This document shows, piece by piece, positions 1-9,429 of a stretch of 64,000 bases of DNA; positions within the stretch are counted from its first letter, which is position 1; every line of letters begins with the position of its first letter. The DNA is from Chitinophagaceae bacterium (GTDB taxonomy: Bacteria; Bacteroidota; Bacteroidia; Chitinophagales; UBA10324), in contig JADKFU010000004.1 of the NCBI GenBank assembly GCA_016717285.1, forward strand, positions 806,001 to 870,000. The letters run 5' to 3'. Under the pieces are notes generated by a model. The model had not been told where the DNA came from. It did not search any database and worked only from the letters and a program-made list of their open reading frames with translations. The position numbers and the translations under genes are program-made.

Positions 1-3000
1 GATTTGCCAGTCATACATGCTCATTCCGGGAGGACCATGAATCGTATCAGCTAACGGATTGATACAACCTGAGTCGCAACCAATGGGCAACAAGCTAAGA
101 TCAGGCAATGGGAAGATGATCACATTATCAACTGCTGATGCAGTACAACCGCTGGCAGGATCGGTAACAACGACCGTATAAAGACCGCTGCTGTACACAT
201 TGATCACCGGTGTGATCGCTCCATTGCTCCAAGCATAAGTTACAGATGCCGGAAGACCTGTAGCGGTAAGTGTTACCGCACTCGGCGCGCAAATGCCGGC
301 TGGATTTGAATTGGAAATGGTAACTGTAGGTGCAGGATTGATGGTGATAGTTATTGCAGCATTTGACTGGCATCCTGTTGCATTGTCCACGGCAATAACA
401 TTGTAAGTATAGGTTCCCGCAGGCAGCATGCCAGGTGAATAAGTGGAACCGGTAAACAGAAGTGCAAACAAATTATCAAACCACTTAACATTGTAACCAG
501 CACCAAGTCCCGAGTTGAGTGTAATTACCTGGCCCGTACATAAGGGCTGTGGACTTGCCGTAAGAACAATAACGGGTAGTGGATTCACGACAATACTTGC
601 CGTATTGCTTTGTATGATACAACCATTGAGGTCTGTTACCACGCAATAGTAATTTCCTGAAGCAATAGCAGTGTATGTTTGATTGGTTTGTCCACTGATC
701 GCTGTTCCGCTCATGTACCATTGATAGGAAGTATATCCTGCACCTGCATCAAGCAGTACATTACCACAACCCGGTGAAGTGTAAATGAGGTTGAAGGGTG
801 CTGGTGGCGGATTAATAGTCACCGTTCCGGAAGCAGTTGTGCTGCATCCTGCTCCGCTTGTTGCTGTTACTGTTACAGTGTAAGAAAGCGGGCCGGGAGG
901 AGGGAAGGTGTGTGATGGACTTGAATCGGTTGAAAATGTTCCGTCACCGAAATTCCAGCTCCAGCTTACCACAGGTGGATTTGAACCGTTGTCAGCCGCG
1001 GTAAATTGCACAGGCGCATTGCAGGCACTTGTTACTATGCTTGTTGTGATAATTGGTCCTACAACGGTTACGGGAATTGTAATTTTTGCCTGACACAGAC
1101 CAACAGTTGCAGTAAGTGTAACATTGTAAGTGCCACCATTTAAATACGTGAAGGAAGGATTTTGTAAGGTTGAAGTGCTGTTTGCCGGATCTCCGAATTG
1201 CCAGAGCCAACCACTGATAGAGCCGGAAAAGAAGTTGGTGAGATCGGTAAATTGTACCATGTTACAATTCACCAAAGTGCTGAAGTTAGCAGCTACAGGC
1301 ACTGTAATACTAGTACATGCTGTTGCTCCCGGATCACAAGGCCCATTTCCTCCGAAAGTGTAACACACCTGGTAAGTACCTATCTGTGAATAGGTATGGG
1401 TTACCGTATTTCCTGATGCACCTGGTGAGCCATCTCCAAAACTCCAGACCGCTGTTCCAGCGCAGTTGCTATTGGTAGTAAATGTGAAATCATTGCAATT
1501 AGGATTGCCTTGCGATACGATTGGAGTATTTGCTGTACAAACAGGATTGCCACTGTATGGACAAACATCGTTTGTGCAATGCACATAAAATGAAGTGGTA
1601 GAAGTAGGACAAGCGAGGTTACCCGGATTAGGTACAGTAACTGAATATAAACCGGGAACAATTGTACTGATGGTTTGAGTTGTTTGTCCGCCGGGGCTCC
1701 ATGAATAACTACCTGCTGCCGGTGAGGTGAGCGTTGTAGGTGACAAAAGATTTCCGGTTACGAGATCACAGGTTCCTCCGTCAACACAGGTTGGACAGGG
1801 TACTGCGCATCCGCAAAGTATGGTATGAGATTGTGTTTTTGTACAACCGTTAGCAGTAGTTACTGTAACCGAATAAGTTCCGGGTGTGGTTACCGTAGTT
1901 GAGAAATTCGTACCGCCGTTCGACCATGAAAAGGTATAAGGACCATTTGCAGTTTGTAGCGTTACAGCAGGACTAAAGAGTCCGGTAAGCGGATCACATG
2001 ATCCGGTAGTGGGGCCCAAAGGATTAGAAACAGTAGGTCCGGGAAATTCTGCTGCCAATGCATAGGCGATTTTCGTACAGCCGTTAGCACCGGTTGCCAC
2101 CACATAATAATTTCCAGGAGCAACATAAGGAGTGGACAATGGACTTCCTGATCCAATGGAAGCTCCACCTGTTGCCAGATACCATGCGTAACCTGTACCG
2201 CCTGTAGCTGTAAGACTCACATTGGTACCAACACAACCACCGGAAGCAGCAGCGGTTGGAGTGGGCAATGGCAATATGTTTATGGTTGGTGTAGTGAAAG
2301 TGCCGGTGAGGTTACCACAAATGGTTTCTGATATGGTGATAGTTGCTGTTGGAGGAACTATCACAAACCATTTGATATCAACCGTTGTCAAAGTCTGGTT
2401 TACGATCACGCCGGCATTTGCAGGATTGATGGTGATATTGACGTTTGACACGCCGGGATAAGAAAGTGAAATGTTGTAAGTGGTATTCACATCCGGACAG
2501 GCAGCTGAAGGGCCGGTAATCGTGGGTGTAGGAGTTGCATATCCATTTACAGTAATTGTGGTGGGAATTCCGGCGCACCCTGCTGAGTTAACCGGTGTTA
2601 CCGTAATTGTTCCGGAAGAAAAGATATTCGGAATATTTGCTGAAACCGGATTCGCGGTAGCATTATTAAAAGTAATTCCGCCTGTTGAAGACCAATTGTA
2701 AGTAACACCAGGCCCCGAACCGGAAGCAGTATAAGTGTAAGGTGTGCCTGGACAAACAGTTGGATTGGGAGAAATAGTGGCCTGCGTTGGAGCGGCCAGC
2801 ACAACAACCGTTAATGTTTGTGGTGAATTACAGGCAACATTGGGAAAAGCAGGTGTTGCAGTAACGGTGTAAGTACCAGCAGTGGAAAATGTAAAGGAAG
2901 GATTGTTAGAATTTGTTGCTGAACCTACTGATGGAATATTCCAATCGCAATTAAATGGTAATGAAGTAAAGCTCACTGTTGAATTTTCACAAATAGTATC

Positions 3001-4191
3001 AGGACCTGAAATACTAAAACTTCCCACTGCATTGATAATTATGGAAGTGTCCCCTACACAATCAAGCAAATCATTGCTCATATGGCAGGTGAGAATATAT
3101 TGTCCCAAACAAGGAAATGTAATATTCTGTATGTACGGTGGTGCGTTGGTTGGAAGCGTGGTGGTGGTGCTGCCGCATGGTTCAAATAATGTCCATGTGT
3201 ATTGTGCTCCAGGAATTACAGGCGCCGAATACGAATGTACAGATGGTGCACAAACCAGTTGAGGGCCGCCAATAATAAATCCTCCGTTTGGCATTATGGG
3301 AACGGTGGCAACAGTGGCCACCGGACATGTTGCCGGCGTGCACAGTGTTGTGGCGAGTGAGAGAGTTCCTACCGGACCGGCGCCCCAATTTACCAGTACG
3401 CAGTTTGTATTATTAGGTCCCTGAATTGTGCCTGTGCCGCCAAGAATTGACCAATTGTAAGTCCCGCAAACTGCACCGGTGCAATACTTAACTCCTTCAG
3501 TTCCTCCGCACACCGGTGTGATACAAAAAATATCTGGGCCTGTTGCCGGATCAACATTTACGCAATATTGTACAGTGCCTGTACAGCAGGCGCTGTGAAC
3601 AGTAAGTGTAACTATGTAATTGCCAGGAGTCGTGTAAGTGTGACTCACTGTGGTGCCGGTAGTGGACGTTGTAAATCCATCTCCGAAATCCCAGTCGCTG
3701 CTTAAAATATTTGCGTAGGAACCAGTACTGTTGAAGTTAATGGTAGTGTTATTACAAATTTTTATGCAACCGTTTTGAATAGTAAGTCCTGCATCGAAAC
3801 CAATAACTGCAGTAGGAGGCTGTTCTACAATTACGCATAAATGATAAACTTTCGGATTCCCGTCAGGGCCCTGGATTATCACCATTACCTGATAGGTTCC
3901 CGGTGAATTCCAGACCACTACAACGGTTTGAGTTCCCTGCCCGCTGATAATCGTTCCATTGCCCGAGAGTTCCCAGTGAAATTGGCCTTGTCCATCAGTG
4001 GTATATGCAACGGTATCACCAAGACAGACATGAATACAATCCGGTCCGCCGCCGGTACCAGAAGAGGTATCAATATCACAGGGATAGGTCGGATTCTGCG
4101 TGATCTTGACGTCCAGTTGGGCAGCACAGAATTGCGGAACTGCTAACAATACGATAAAGGAAGTTACAAGACGGAGGAAAACTTTTTTCAT
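1..4191 (-). CDS. Giant secreted PKD/Ig-like repeat protein (3' end outside window)
   Basis: The frame is open for 1397 codons from ATG at 4191 to the window edge, so the C-terminus is missing. It starts MKKVFLRLVTSFIVLLAVPQ, a clear signal peptide ending near CAAQ. The rest is a chain of beta-sandwich repeats rich in Thr, Pro, Gly and Cys. PKD signatures are visible as WDFGDG (about residue 170), WSFGDG (about 915), WQFGDP (about 998) and WNFGDG (about 1080), mixed with SprB/Ig-like units of the type YTVTVT and AGCS. Such proteins are cell-surface adhesins or gliding and biofilm components, normally exported by T9SS through a C-terminal sorting domain that would lie beyond position 1. The small gene at 4220-4534 ends 28 bp upstream and may be cotranscribed. 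The ligand is unknown. Confidence 0.9.
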   Translation of the reverse strand, partial: MKKVFLRLVTSFIVLLAVPQFCAAQLDVKITQNPTYPCDIDTSSGTGGGPDCIHVCLGDTVAYTTDGQGQFHWELSGNGTIISGQGTQTVVVVWNSPGTYQVMVIIQGPDGNPKVYHLCVIVEQPPTAVIGFDAGLTIQNGCIKICNNTTINFNSTGSYANILSSDWDFGDGFTTSTTGTTVSHTYTTPGNYIVTLTVHSACCTGTVQYCVNVDPATGPDIFCITPVCGGTEGVKYCTGAVCGTYNWSILGGTGTIQGPNNTNCVLVNWGAGPVGTLSLATTLCTPATCPVATVATVPIMPNGGFIIGGPQLVCAPSVHSYSAPVIPGAQYTWTLFEPCGSTTTTLPTNAPPYIQNITFPCLGQYILTCHMSNDLLDCVGDTSIIINAVGSFSISGPDTICENSTVSFTSLPFNCDWNIPSVGSATNSNNPSFTFSTAGTYTVTATPAFPNVACNSPQTLTVVVLAAPTQATISPNPTVCPGTPYTYTASGSGPGVTYNWSSTGGITFNNATANPVSANIPNIFSSGTITVTPVNSAGCAGIPTTITVNGYATPTPTITGPSAACPDVNTTYNISLSYPGVSNVNITINPANAGVIVNQTLTTVDIKWFVIVPPTATITISETICGNLTGTFTTPTINILPLPTPTAAASGGCVGTNVSLTATGGTGYAWYLATGGASIGSGSPLSTPYVAPGNYYVVATGANGCTKIAYALAAEFPGPTVSNPLGPTTGSCDPLTGLFSPAVTLQTANGPYTFSWSNGGTNFSTTVTTPGTYSVTVTTANGCTKTQSHTILCGCAVPCPTCVDGGTCDLVTGNLLSPTTLTSPAAGSYSWSPGGQTTQTISTIVPGLYSVTVPNPGNLACPTSTTSFYVHCTNDVCPYSGNPVCTANTPIVSQGNPNCNDFTFTTNSNCAGTAVWSFGDGSPGASGNTVTHTYSQIGTYQVCYTFGGNGPCDPGATACTSITVPVAANFSTLVNCNMVQFTDLTNFFSGSISGWLWQFGDPANSTSTLQNPSFTYLNGGTYNVTLTATVGLCQAKITIPVTVVGPIITTSIVTSACNAPVQFTAADNGSNPPVVSWSWNFGDGTFSTDSSPSHTFPPPGPLSYTVTVTATSGAGCSTTASGTVTINPPPAPFNLIYTSPGCGNVLLDAGAGYTSYQWYMSGTAISGQTNQTYTAIASGNYYCVVTDLNGCIIQSNTASIVVNPLPVIVLTASPQPLCTGQVITLNSGLGAGYNVKWFDNLFALLFTGSTYSPGMLPAGTYTYNVIAVDNATGCQSNAAITITINPAPTVTISNSNPAGICAPSAVTLTATGLPASVTYAWSNGAITPVINVYSSGLYTVVVTDPASGCTASAVDNVIIFPLPDLSLLPIGCDSGCINPLADTIHGPPGMSMYDWQI

Positions 4192-4219
4192 AACTATTAA
4201 AATTTGGGGTTTGAAAATT

Positions 4220-4534
4220 TTATGCTGAATGATTGTGTTCGTTATATGCAATTACCACAGGCAAACCGACTTCCCGGCTTTCTCTTACGCCTTGAATTCT
4301 GTATTCCCAGGGCTCTTCAGATTCATGATCGTCAAATGGAGAGTTAACTGCTGTAGCGATAAATTGCCAGGATTCACTGGAAGATCTGCGTTTATAAATA
4401 TTCACTGCATCAGCCGTTTTCTTGGTGAAGCGTATCTGAATATATTCATTCATTGAAATCAGTGCCACCTCTGGTTGATAAGTTTCCCAATTTTCATTAC
4501 CGCCATGGTCAATGATTATTTTCGGTTCTTTCAT
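4220..4534 (-). CDS. Small hypothetical protein, possibly Fn3-like
   Basis: A 104-residue acidic protein with no signal peptide or membrane segment. The middle part (IQIRFTKKTADAVNIYKRR, then SWQFIATAVNSPFDD, then EEPWEYRIQGVRE) has the spacing of a single fibronectin-III-like beta sandwich. That pattern is common in small Bacteroidota proteins near adhesin genes, but I do not recognise a named family. It ends 28 bp before the start of the giant PKD protein, so the two may share a transcript. Function unknown. Confidence 0.6.
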   Translation of the reverse strand: MKEPKIIIDHGGNENWETYQPEVALISMNEYIQIRFTKKTADAVNIYKRRSSSESWQFIATAVNSPFDDHESEEPWEYRIQGVRESREVGLPVVIAYNEHNHSA

Positions 4535-4781
4535 AATAAAAATAAATATACTTTGATGTCACTTTGACTGCAAGCCGTAACTCATATGTGTGTTGCCTGA
4601 TCTGATAAGTGTAGGGAATGGGAGGATAAGCGTAAAGGGAAGAGATGTCTGATAAAGAAAGGCCGATTTTTCCAGCCATACTATTATGATTTGATAATGT
4701 TTGCAGCAAGCACATCCTGATCAGGCGTTTGCTTTGCCCCTAACTTTTTGCTACACTTGCCAATCATCACGTACCCAACTA

Positions 4782-4827
4782 AGCCCTGAAAGGGCGTAAT
4801 CTACTAAAGCAGGGTGCAGCCCTGCGT
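4782..4827 (+). repeat. Left 46-bp inverted repeat of the RAYT element
   Basis: It begins AGCCCTGAAAGGGCGTAATC and is exactly the reverse complement of 5371-5416. It contains two potential hairpins. A degenerate second copy of its end (AAAGCAGAATGCAGCCCTG) follows at about 4830-4848. Confidence 0.9.
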
Positions 4828-4852
4828 CTAAAGCAGAATGCAGCCCTGGGAA

Positions 4853-4871
4853 GTGATGGCGAAGCCATCAC
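4853..4871. repeat. REP-like hairpin beside the RAYT gene
   Basis: GTGATGGC-GAA-GCCATCAC is a perfect 8-bp stem with a GAA loop, lying between the left arm and the transposase stop codon. A hairpin with the same GAA loop (TTGTGTGC-GAA-GCACACAA) occurs at about 26.98 kb, which suggests a dispersed hairpin family. Confidence 0.6.
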
Positions 4872-4903
4872 AAACAAAGATCTGAAAGAGCGCAACACAC
4901 CAC

Positions 4904-5356
4904 CTAATCCCAAACATACCGTTCATCATATTCTACCTCATACCTTTTAAGCATGGCACGATATTCATCCTGAAAAGTTTTTTTACTATGATGCGCTTTT
5001 TGATTTGTAATATATTTAATAACCCTATCAATATCTGAAGGATTTACCGAGAATGCACCATATCCATCTTGCCAGTAAAAATTACTATAATTAGATCCCT
5101 TAGTCTTGATCCATTTTGAAGAGTGTGATTTTACTTCTTCGAGTAATTTCATGAGTGCTATTTTTTTGGACAGCATACAAAGAATGTGTATGTGATCTGT
5201 ATAGCCGCCCACTTTTATTGGATGGCATTCCAGGCTTTTGCAGACCCCTCCTAAGTATGCATGCAGTTCTTGTTCAACCGGAGGATAGATGAGTTCCTGA
5301 CGATATTTAGTGCTGAAGACGATGTGGAGATAGTTTTTTACCAGAGATTGGCTCAT
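4904..5356 (-). CDS. REP-associated tyrosine transposase (IS200/TnpA-like)
   Basis: A 150-residue protein of the Y1_Tnp (PF01797) fold. YLHIVFSTKYR near the N-terminus is the typical first strand, VGGYTDHIHILC (about residues 66-77) carries the HxH metal site, and FYWQDGYGAFSV followed by VIKYITNQKAHHSKKTF is the C-terminal helix expected to hold the nucleophilic tyrosine (probably KYITNQ). The length matches the family and the frame is intact. It sits alone between the two inverted REP-like arms with no accessory TnpB, which fits a domesticated RAYT rather than a full IS200/IS605 element. The expected activity is single-strand cleavage and joining at the hairpins. Confidence 0.88.
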   Translation of the reverse strand: MSQSLVKNYLHIVFSTKYRQELIYPPVEQELHAYLGGVCKSLECHPIKVGGYTDHIHILCMLSKKIALMKLLEEVKSHSSKWIKTKGSNYSNFYWQDGYGAFSVNPSDIDRVIKYITNQKAHHSKKTFQDEYRAMLKRYEVEYDERYVWD

Positions 5357-5370
5357 AGATATATTTTTTT

Positions 5371-5416
5371 ACGCAGGGCTGCACCCTGCTTTAGTAGATT
5401 ACGCCCTTTCAGGGCT
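5371..5416 (-). repeat. Right 46-bp inverted repeat of the RAYT element
   Basis: It begins ACGCAGGGCTGCACCCTGCT and is the exact reverse complement of 4782-4827. It lies 14 bp upstream of the transposase start codon, so it also overlaps the likely promoter or leader of that gene. Confidence 0.9.
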
Positions 5417-5484
5417 AAAGGAGCTAACATATAGCCACGAACTGATATTAGACGCTACTTCGTGTTTTGACCTGCCAAAGACCA

Positions 5485-6216
5485 CTACATCTCCGTCAGC
5501 TTCTTCAAAAAATCATCCTTTCTTCTTGCGGAAACATCGAGCGATATTCCGTTTTTCATCACTACATAACCTCCGCTTCCTTTCACATACTTGCTGATCT
5601 GATGAAGCCGCACGATGTGGGAATGATGAATGCGGAAGAATCCCTGCGACTCCAGCAACTCTTCATATTCCTTCAGTGGTTTGGAAACAACATACTTCTG
5701 TCCGTCAGCAGTATGAAGCACGGTATAGCTTCCCTCCGCAGAAAGAAATACAAGATCACTAACATCTACAAATGCAAAACCTTCCAGCGTAGGGAGCGCT
5801 AATCGTTTCAAAGCACCGTTTTCCTGCGTCTTTACCAATTGGTCGATGCGCTCAGTCTGTGATAGCTGCATCGCTTTTTCTACAGCCGATTTTGTCTCTT
5901 CAATACTGATCGGTTTCAGCAAAAAATCAATGGCGGAAAATTTAATGGCCGGTAATGCATAATGATCATAGGCTGTTGTGAAAATCGTTTTGAACGGTCG
6001 TTGATCAAAATGTCGTAAGACTTCAAGACCGGTTCCGTCACACAATTCCACATCCAGAAAAATCAGGTCAGGATGCTTCTTTTTAATCAGCGTCACCCCT
6101 TCCATCACGCCTGCTGCCCGGCCATGATACTGCAATGCGGGAAAATGCTGTAGCATAATTTGCAGCAGCACATTTGCGCTGTGTTGTTCATCTTCAATAA
6201 TTACAAAGGAGAACAT
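5485..6216 (-). CDS. LytTR-family response regulator
   Basis: A 243-residue protein with an N-terminal receiver domain (acidic pair near residues 8-9, phosphoacceptor Asp55 in LIFLDVELCDG, conserved Lys in FLLKPIS) and a C-terminal LytTR DNA-binding domain (about 140-243, with FVDVSDLVFLSAEGSYTVLH, then FRIHHSHIVRLHQI). It lies 114 bp downstream of the propeller-type LytS kinase at 6331-9213 and is almost certainly its partner. LytTR proteins bind short direct repeats upstream of exported or cell-surface genes. Its targets are unknown, but the S74 and T9SS genes next door are candidates. Confidence 0.92.
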   Translation of the reverse strand: MFSFVIIEDEQHSANVLLQIMLQHFPALQYHGRAAGVMEGVTLIKKKHPDLIFLDVELCDGTGLEVLRHFDQRPFKTIFTTAYDHYALPAIKFSAIDFLLKPISIEETKSAVEKAMQLSQTERIDQLVKTQENGALKRLALPTLEGFAFVDVSDLVFLSAEGSYTVLHTADGQKYVVSKPLKEYEELLESQGFFRIHHSHIVRLHQISKYVKGSGGYVVMKNGISLDVSARRKDDFLKKLTEM

Positions 6217-6330
6217 GAGCTGAAGATTTTAATACACTCGAAATATACTTCGATTCCTGATGTCGTTTATATTTTTAGAATGAAAAATGCAATGTTAATT
6301 AGCATTGAATCTTACCGGTTACAAGAATAG

Positions 6331-9213
6331 TCAGATGGATGACGGAAACCTGAAAATGGTCATTAACCCTGAAGGCGAAGCTGAATCGCCAAGATCAAAT
6401 ACTTCCATTGTGCAGGGCCGCCGCAGAGATTGATTAAGAATAGCAATGCGCTCTTGTATAATGGAAATGGCCAGTGAACTGCCTTTTCCATTTTTATCAG
6501 TCACACGACCTGTACCATTGTCGCTTACTTCACAACAAATGCCATCGATTTCTTTTTGAAACTGATCTTAAGCATTCCTTTTCGTTCCAGGTTCTTAAAT
6601 CCATGCTTTATTGAATTTTCCACTACCGGTTGCAACAACATGGAAGGAATCATCACCTCATTGATTTCCAATTGTTGATCAGTAAATATTTCCCAGTCAA
6701 ATGAATTATTGAAACGCAATGATTCCAATTCGAGATATGTTTTCAGCAACTCACATTCTTCTTCCACGGTCACCGATTTTTTTCGTGACTGATGCAGGAC
6801 AGCACGGATGAGTTTTGCAAATTTGGCGAGGTATTCATTCGCTTCTTCTGTCTTGTGTTGAAAAATAAAATCCTGTATAGCATTCAGTGAATTGAAAATA
6901 AAGTGAGGATTCATTTGCGAACGCAAAGCTGCCAGCTCCGCTTCGATTGATTTTCTTTTCTGTTCTTCCTTCAGCAATTTCATTTTGTAACGATAGCGGA
7001 ACAACAGCACACTTCCTGATGCAAAAAGAAATAGAATGGCTGCATAAAAAAAGTTTGGTTTTCCAGAAAGGCAAATGAATAGTGAATGCAAGTTGTAAGG
7101 GTTGGGTTGACCAGTTGTCTGCTGAAGTAGCGGCCTGCACCGTAACCTGATATTTTCCCGCAGGTAATTGCGGCAAATCCAATGTTGAATTGGAAGTGTA
7201 TTGCCAGTTTACGTCCTCGGACCGAAGCTTATAGCGATACGTTAATGCAGCAGCTTCGCGGAAACTGATTCCGGAAAATGATAACTGCATATTGTTTTGA
7301 CGGTAATCGAATTGCAGCGCAGTATCAACCTTTGTGGAAGTGCCGTTTACGGTAAAGGAATTGAGATATATCGGGACATTTGTGATTTTTTTCAACTTAT
7401 TATCAACCGGAAAAACCTGCAGGCCTTCATCGGTTGCAATCCAGATCATGCCATCTTTTACAAGCAATGAATTTATTTTTTCTGAAGCAAGACCGTCTTG
7501 TTTTCTGAAACGTGTAATTTGAAAGTTTCCCTTTTTTATTTCCTTTAATATGAATAGACCTGCATCGGTTCCCGCGTAAATGATGTTGTTATTATCAATG
7601 AAAATATTCCGGGCGGAAATTTTTTCTTTCGTCGCCAGCATTTCTTTCAACACTTCATTTTCAAGCATCCACAATCCGGTTTCCGCAGAAGCAATCCATA
7701 ACCTGCCTGTTGCGTCGAGACGGAGATCGCTGATTCTGCTTTTAAGTGCAGGAAATTTTTCTCCGAGAAACTGCATGCTGGAATCATGAAATATAAAAAG
7801 CCCTTGTTCTGTACCTATCCAAAGCAGGTTGTTCCGGTCTTCTGCGATCGCATAAATCCTTTTATCATGTGGAAATTGATACAGTACCGAAAGACGGTTA
7901 TCTTTTAGCAGCGAAAGTTTCTGACCACCACCTAAAAGCAACGAACCGTCTTTCGTCCGTTGCGCGGATTTTGTCCAGCCGATAACCGTTTTACTGATCG
8001 TTTTAAAATTATCATCCGTAGTAATCAGTTCGAAATTTGTTACACAAAGCCACTGCTTATTTTTTCCGGGAAAAAAATTCACCGGATATCCGGTGATTTC
8101 CACCGGAGGCCGAAGTTGAATGGGTCCGTGATCGTAAAGGATCTGTTGCGCTATACCGTTGGCAAATCCGGCAATTACGCCATTTGGATGTGCTGACAAT
8201 ACAATCGCATCATTATTCGCAAGTCCATCCGGCTTGCTGAGCAATTGTATTTCGAGAGAAGGAATCATGTAAACACCGTCGCGCAAAGGTGCCAGCCAGG
8301 TGTTGCCTTCACTGTCGGTAAAAACATGGCCGCAATATTTGCCATCAAGTATTTTCAACTGGTGTTGCGCGTCTAAAATTTTATCACGAAATAACCGCGC
8401 ACCGGTTTTTGACATGAGCCAGAGATTATTGTTACCGTCTTCTTCCACGCTGTTATAATCAGCAAAAGGATTCTGTTCAAATCCGGTGGCAGTGTCAGTT
8501 CTATTTCCTTTGAATCTTACCAGGTTGTTATTTCCCAAAATCACATAAGATCCATCTGACAGTATAAAGCCATGAACCGTATTTTTTGGAAGCTGCTGAA
8601 GCAATGGTGATGCTTTTCCATGGTTGAAAATTGCGGCGCTGTCATTTGTGAATAGCAAAAGCTGTCCGGAGGTATCCATTTTCACAGCTTTAAGTCCGTT
8701 CAGATAATTGAATCCTGTTAAACGAAATAAAGTCTGTTTTGAATACTGAGTTACCGAATCACCATTCACTTCAATAAAGCCATCGCTGTTTGAAACAAGA
8801 TAGACCATGCCTTTTTTTGAAACAAGCACTTTGCAGAAGACAGAATTCAACTGCGTTTTAGCGGCTACCGCGGAATTGTTTTCGTTGTAGAATTTTCCGT
8901 GCAGGTAAAAAGAGGCTTTCCCATTGAAACCCAAAAACCAGATTCTTTGCTGCTGATCTTTACCTAACCTGATTATTTCATCATCGGCAATGCCATCCGA
9001 TTTCAAAAAGTTTTTAAAATGATGGCCATCAAAACGGCTCACTCCGTGATCGGTCGCAAACCAGATAAATCCATCTTCATCCTGCAAAACATCATACACT
9101 ACATTGCTGGGCAACCCGTCTGCTGAAGTAAAATGCTTCATGTAAACAAATTGCGCCAGGCACATGCTGTTGAAGCAACAATAAAAACTTACCAGGAAAA
9201 GGAGGCGGAGCAT
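6331..9213 (-). CDS. LytS-type sensor histidine kinase with beta-propeller (two frameshifts)
   Basis: Read as one gene: signal peptide (1-20), a two-component-regulator propeller (reg_prop blades such as DGLPSNVVYDVLQDEDGFIW), a Y_Y_Y domain near residue 690, one membrane helix, and a LytS His_kinase/HATPase module (MNPHFIFNSLNAIQDF is the phosphoacceptor region). Two indels break the frame. A run of seven T (sense strand) near 7050 would need six to read LFYAAILF. A second indel near 6555, by an AAAAAGAAA tract, restores the C-terminus DGICCEVSDNGTGR and a stop at 6331. As deposited it reads as 6835-9213 plus 6525-7091. Homopolymer context favours sequencing error. It is cotranscribed with the LytTR regulator downstream. 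Confidence 0.85.
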
Positions 9214-9363
9214 TTCGGAAATATAAGGAAGCCTGCTGTCAATAAGGGAGTTGATTTACAAACGGCCCAGGCAAGATTCTTATCCCGGAATTTTTTCATT
9301 TTAAAAATCCCTCGTCGCTGTTACTTAGCATTGCTTCGAGTTTGCGCATCATCCAAAAAGAAA

Positions 9364-9392
9364 CCGGCTTCTAAAGGGAAGCCGGCTTCTTT
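9364..9392. terminator. Terminator after the 9430-11646 S74 gene
   Basis: CCGGCTTC-TAAAGG-GAAGCCGG is a GC-rich 8-bp stem. T-runs follow it on both strands, so it can act bidirectionally. It lies about 40 bp past the stop codon of the S74 gene and 150 bp before the next gene. Confidence 0.8.
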
Positions 9393-9429
9393 TTTAATTA
9401 TGGAAAAAGATTGCTGTTAACCGGTTTGC

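Larger units (their letters stand above)
4782..5416 (-). mobile_element. RAYT-type element: Y1 transposase gene with 46-bp inverted REP-like flanks
   Basis: The 150-residue transposase gene at 4904-5356 is bracketed by two perfectly complementary 46-bp arms, 4782-4827 and 5371-5416. Each arm can fold into two small hairpins, GCCCT-GAA-AGGGC and GCAGGG-TGCAG-CCCTGC or its complement. This is the layout known for REP-associated tyrosine transposases, where the REP hairpins are the recognised DNA. Target-site duplications were not seen and are not expected for HUH/Y1 enzymes. Confidence 0.75.

Noticed and set aside
908..3262. Plus-strand frames across the giant PKD gene
   Set aside because: They are shadows of the minus-strand frame, which is open for all 1397 codons and has clear PKD motifs.
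4509..4715. 68-residue frame on the minus strand upstream of the small Fn3-like gene
   Set aside because: It overlaps the start of the 4220-4534 gene, lacks signal or domain features, and its codon use looks random.
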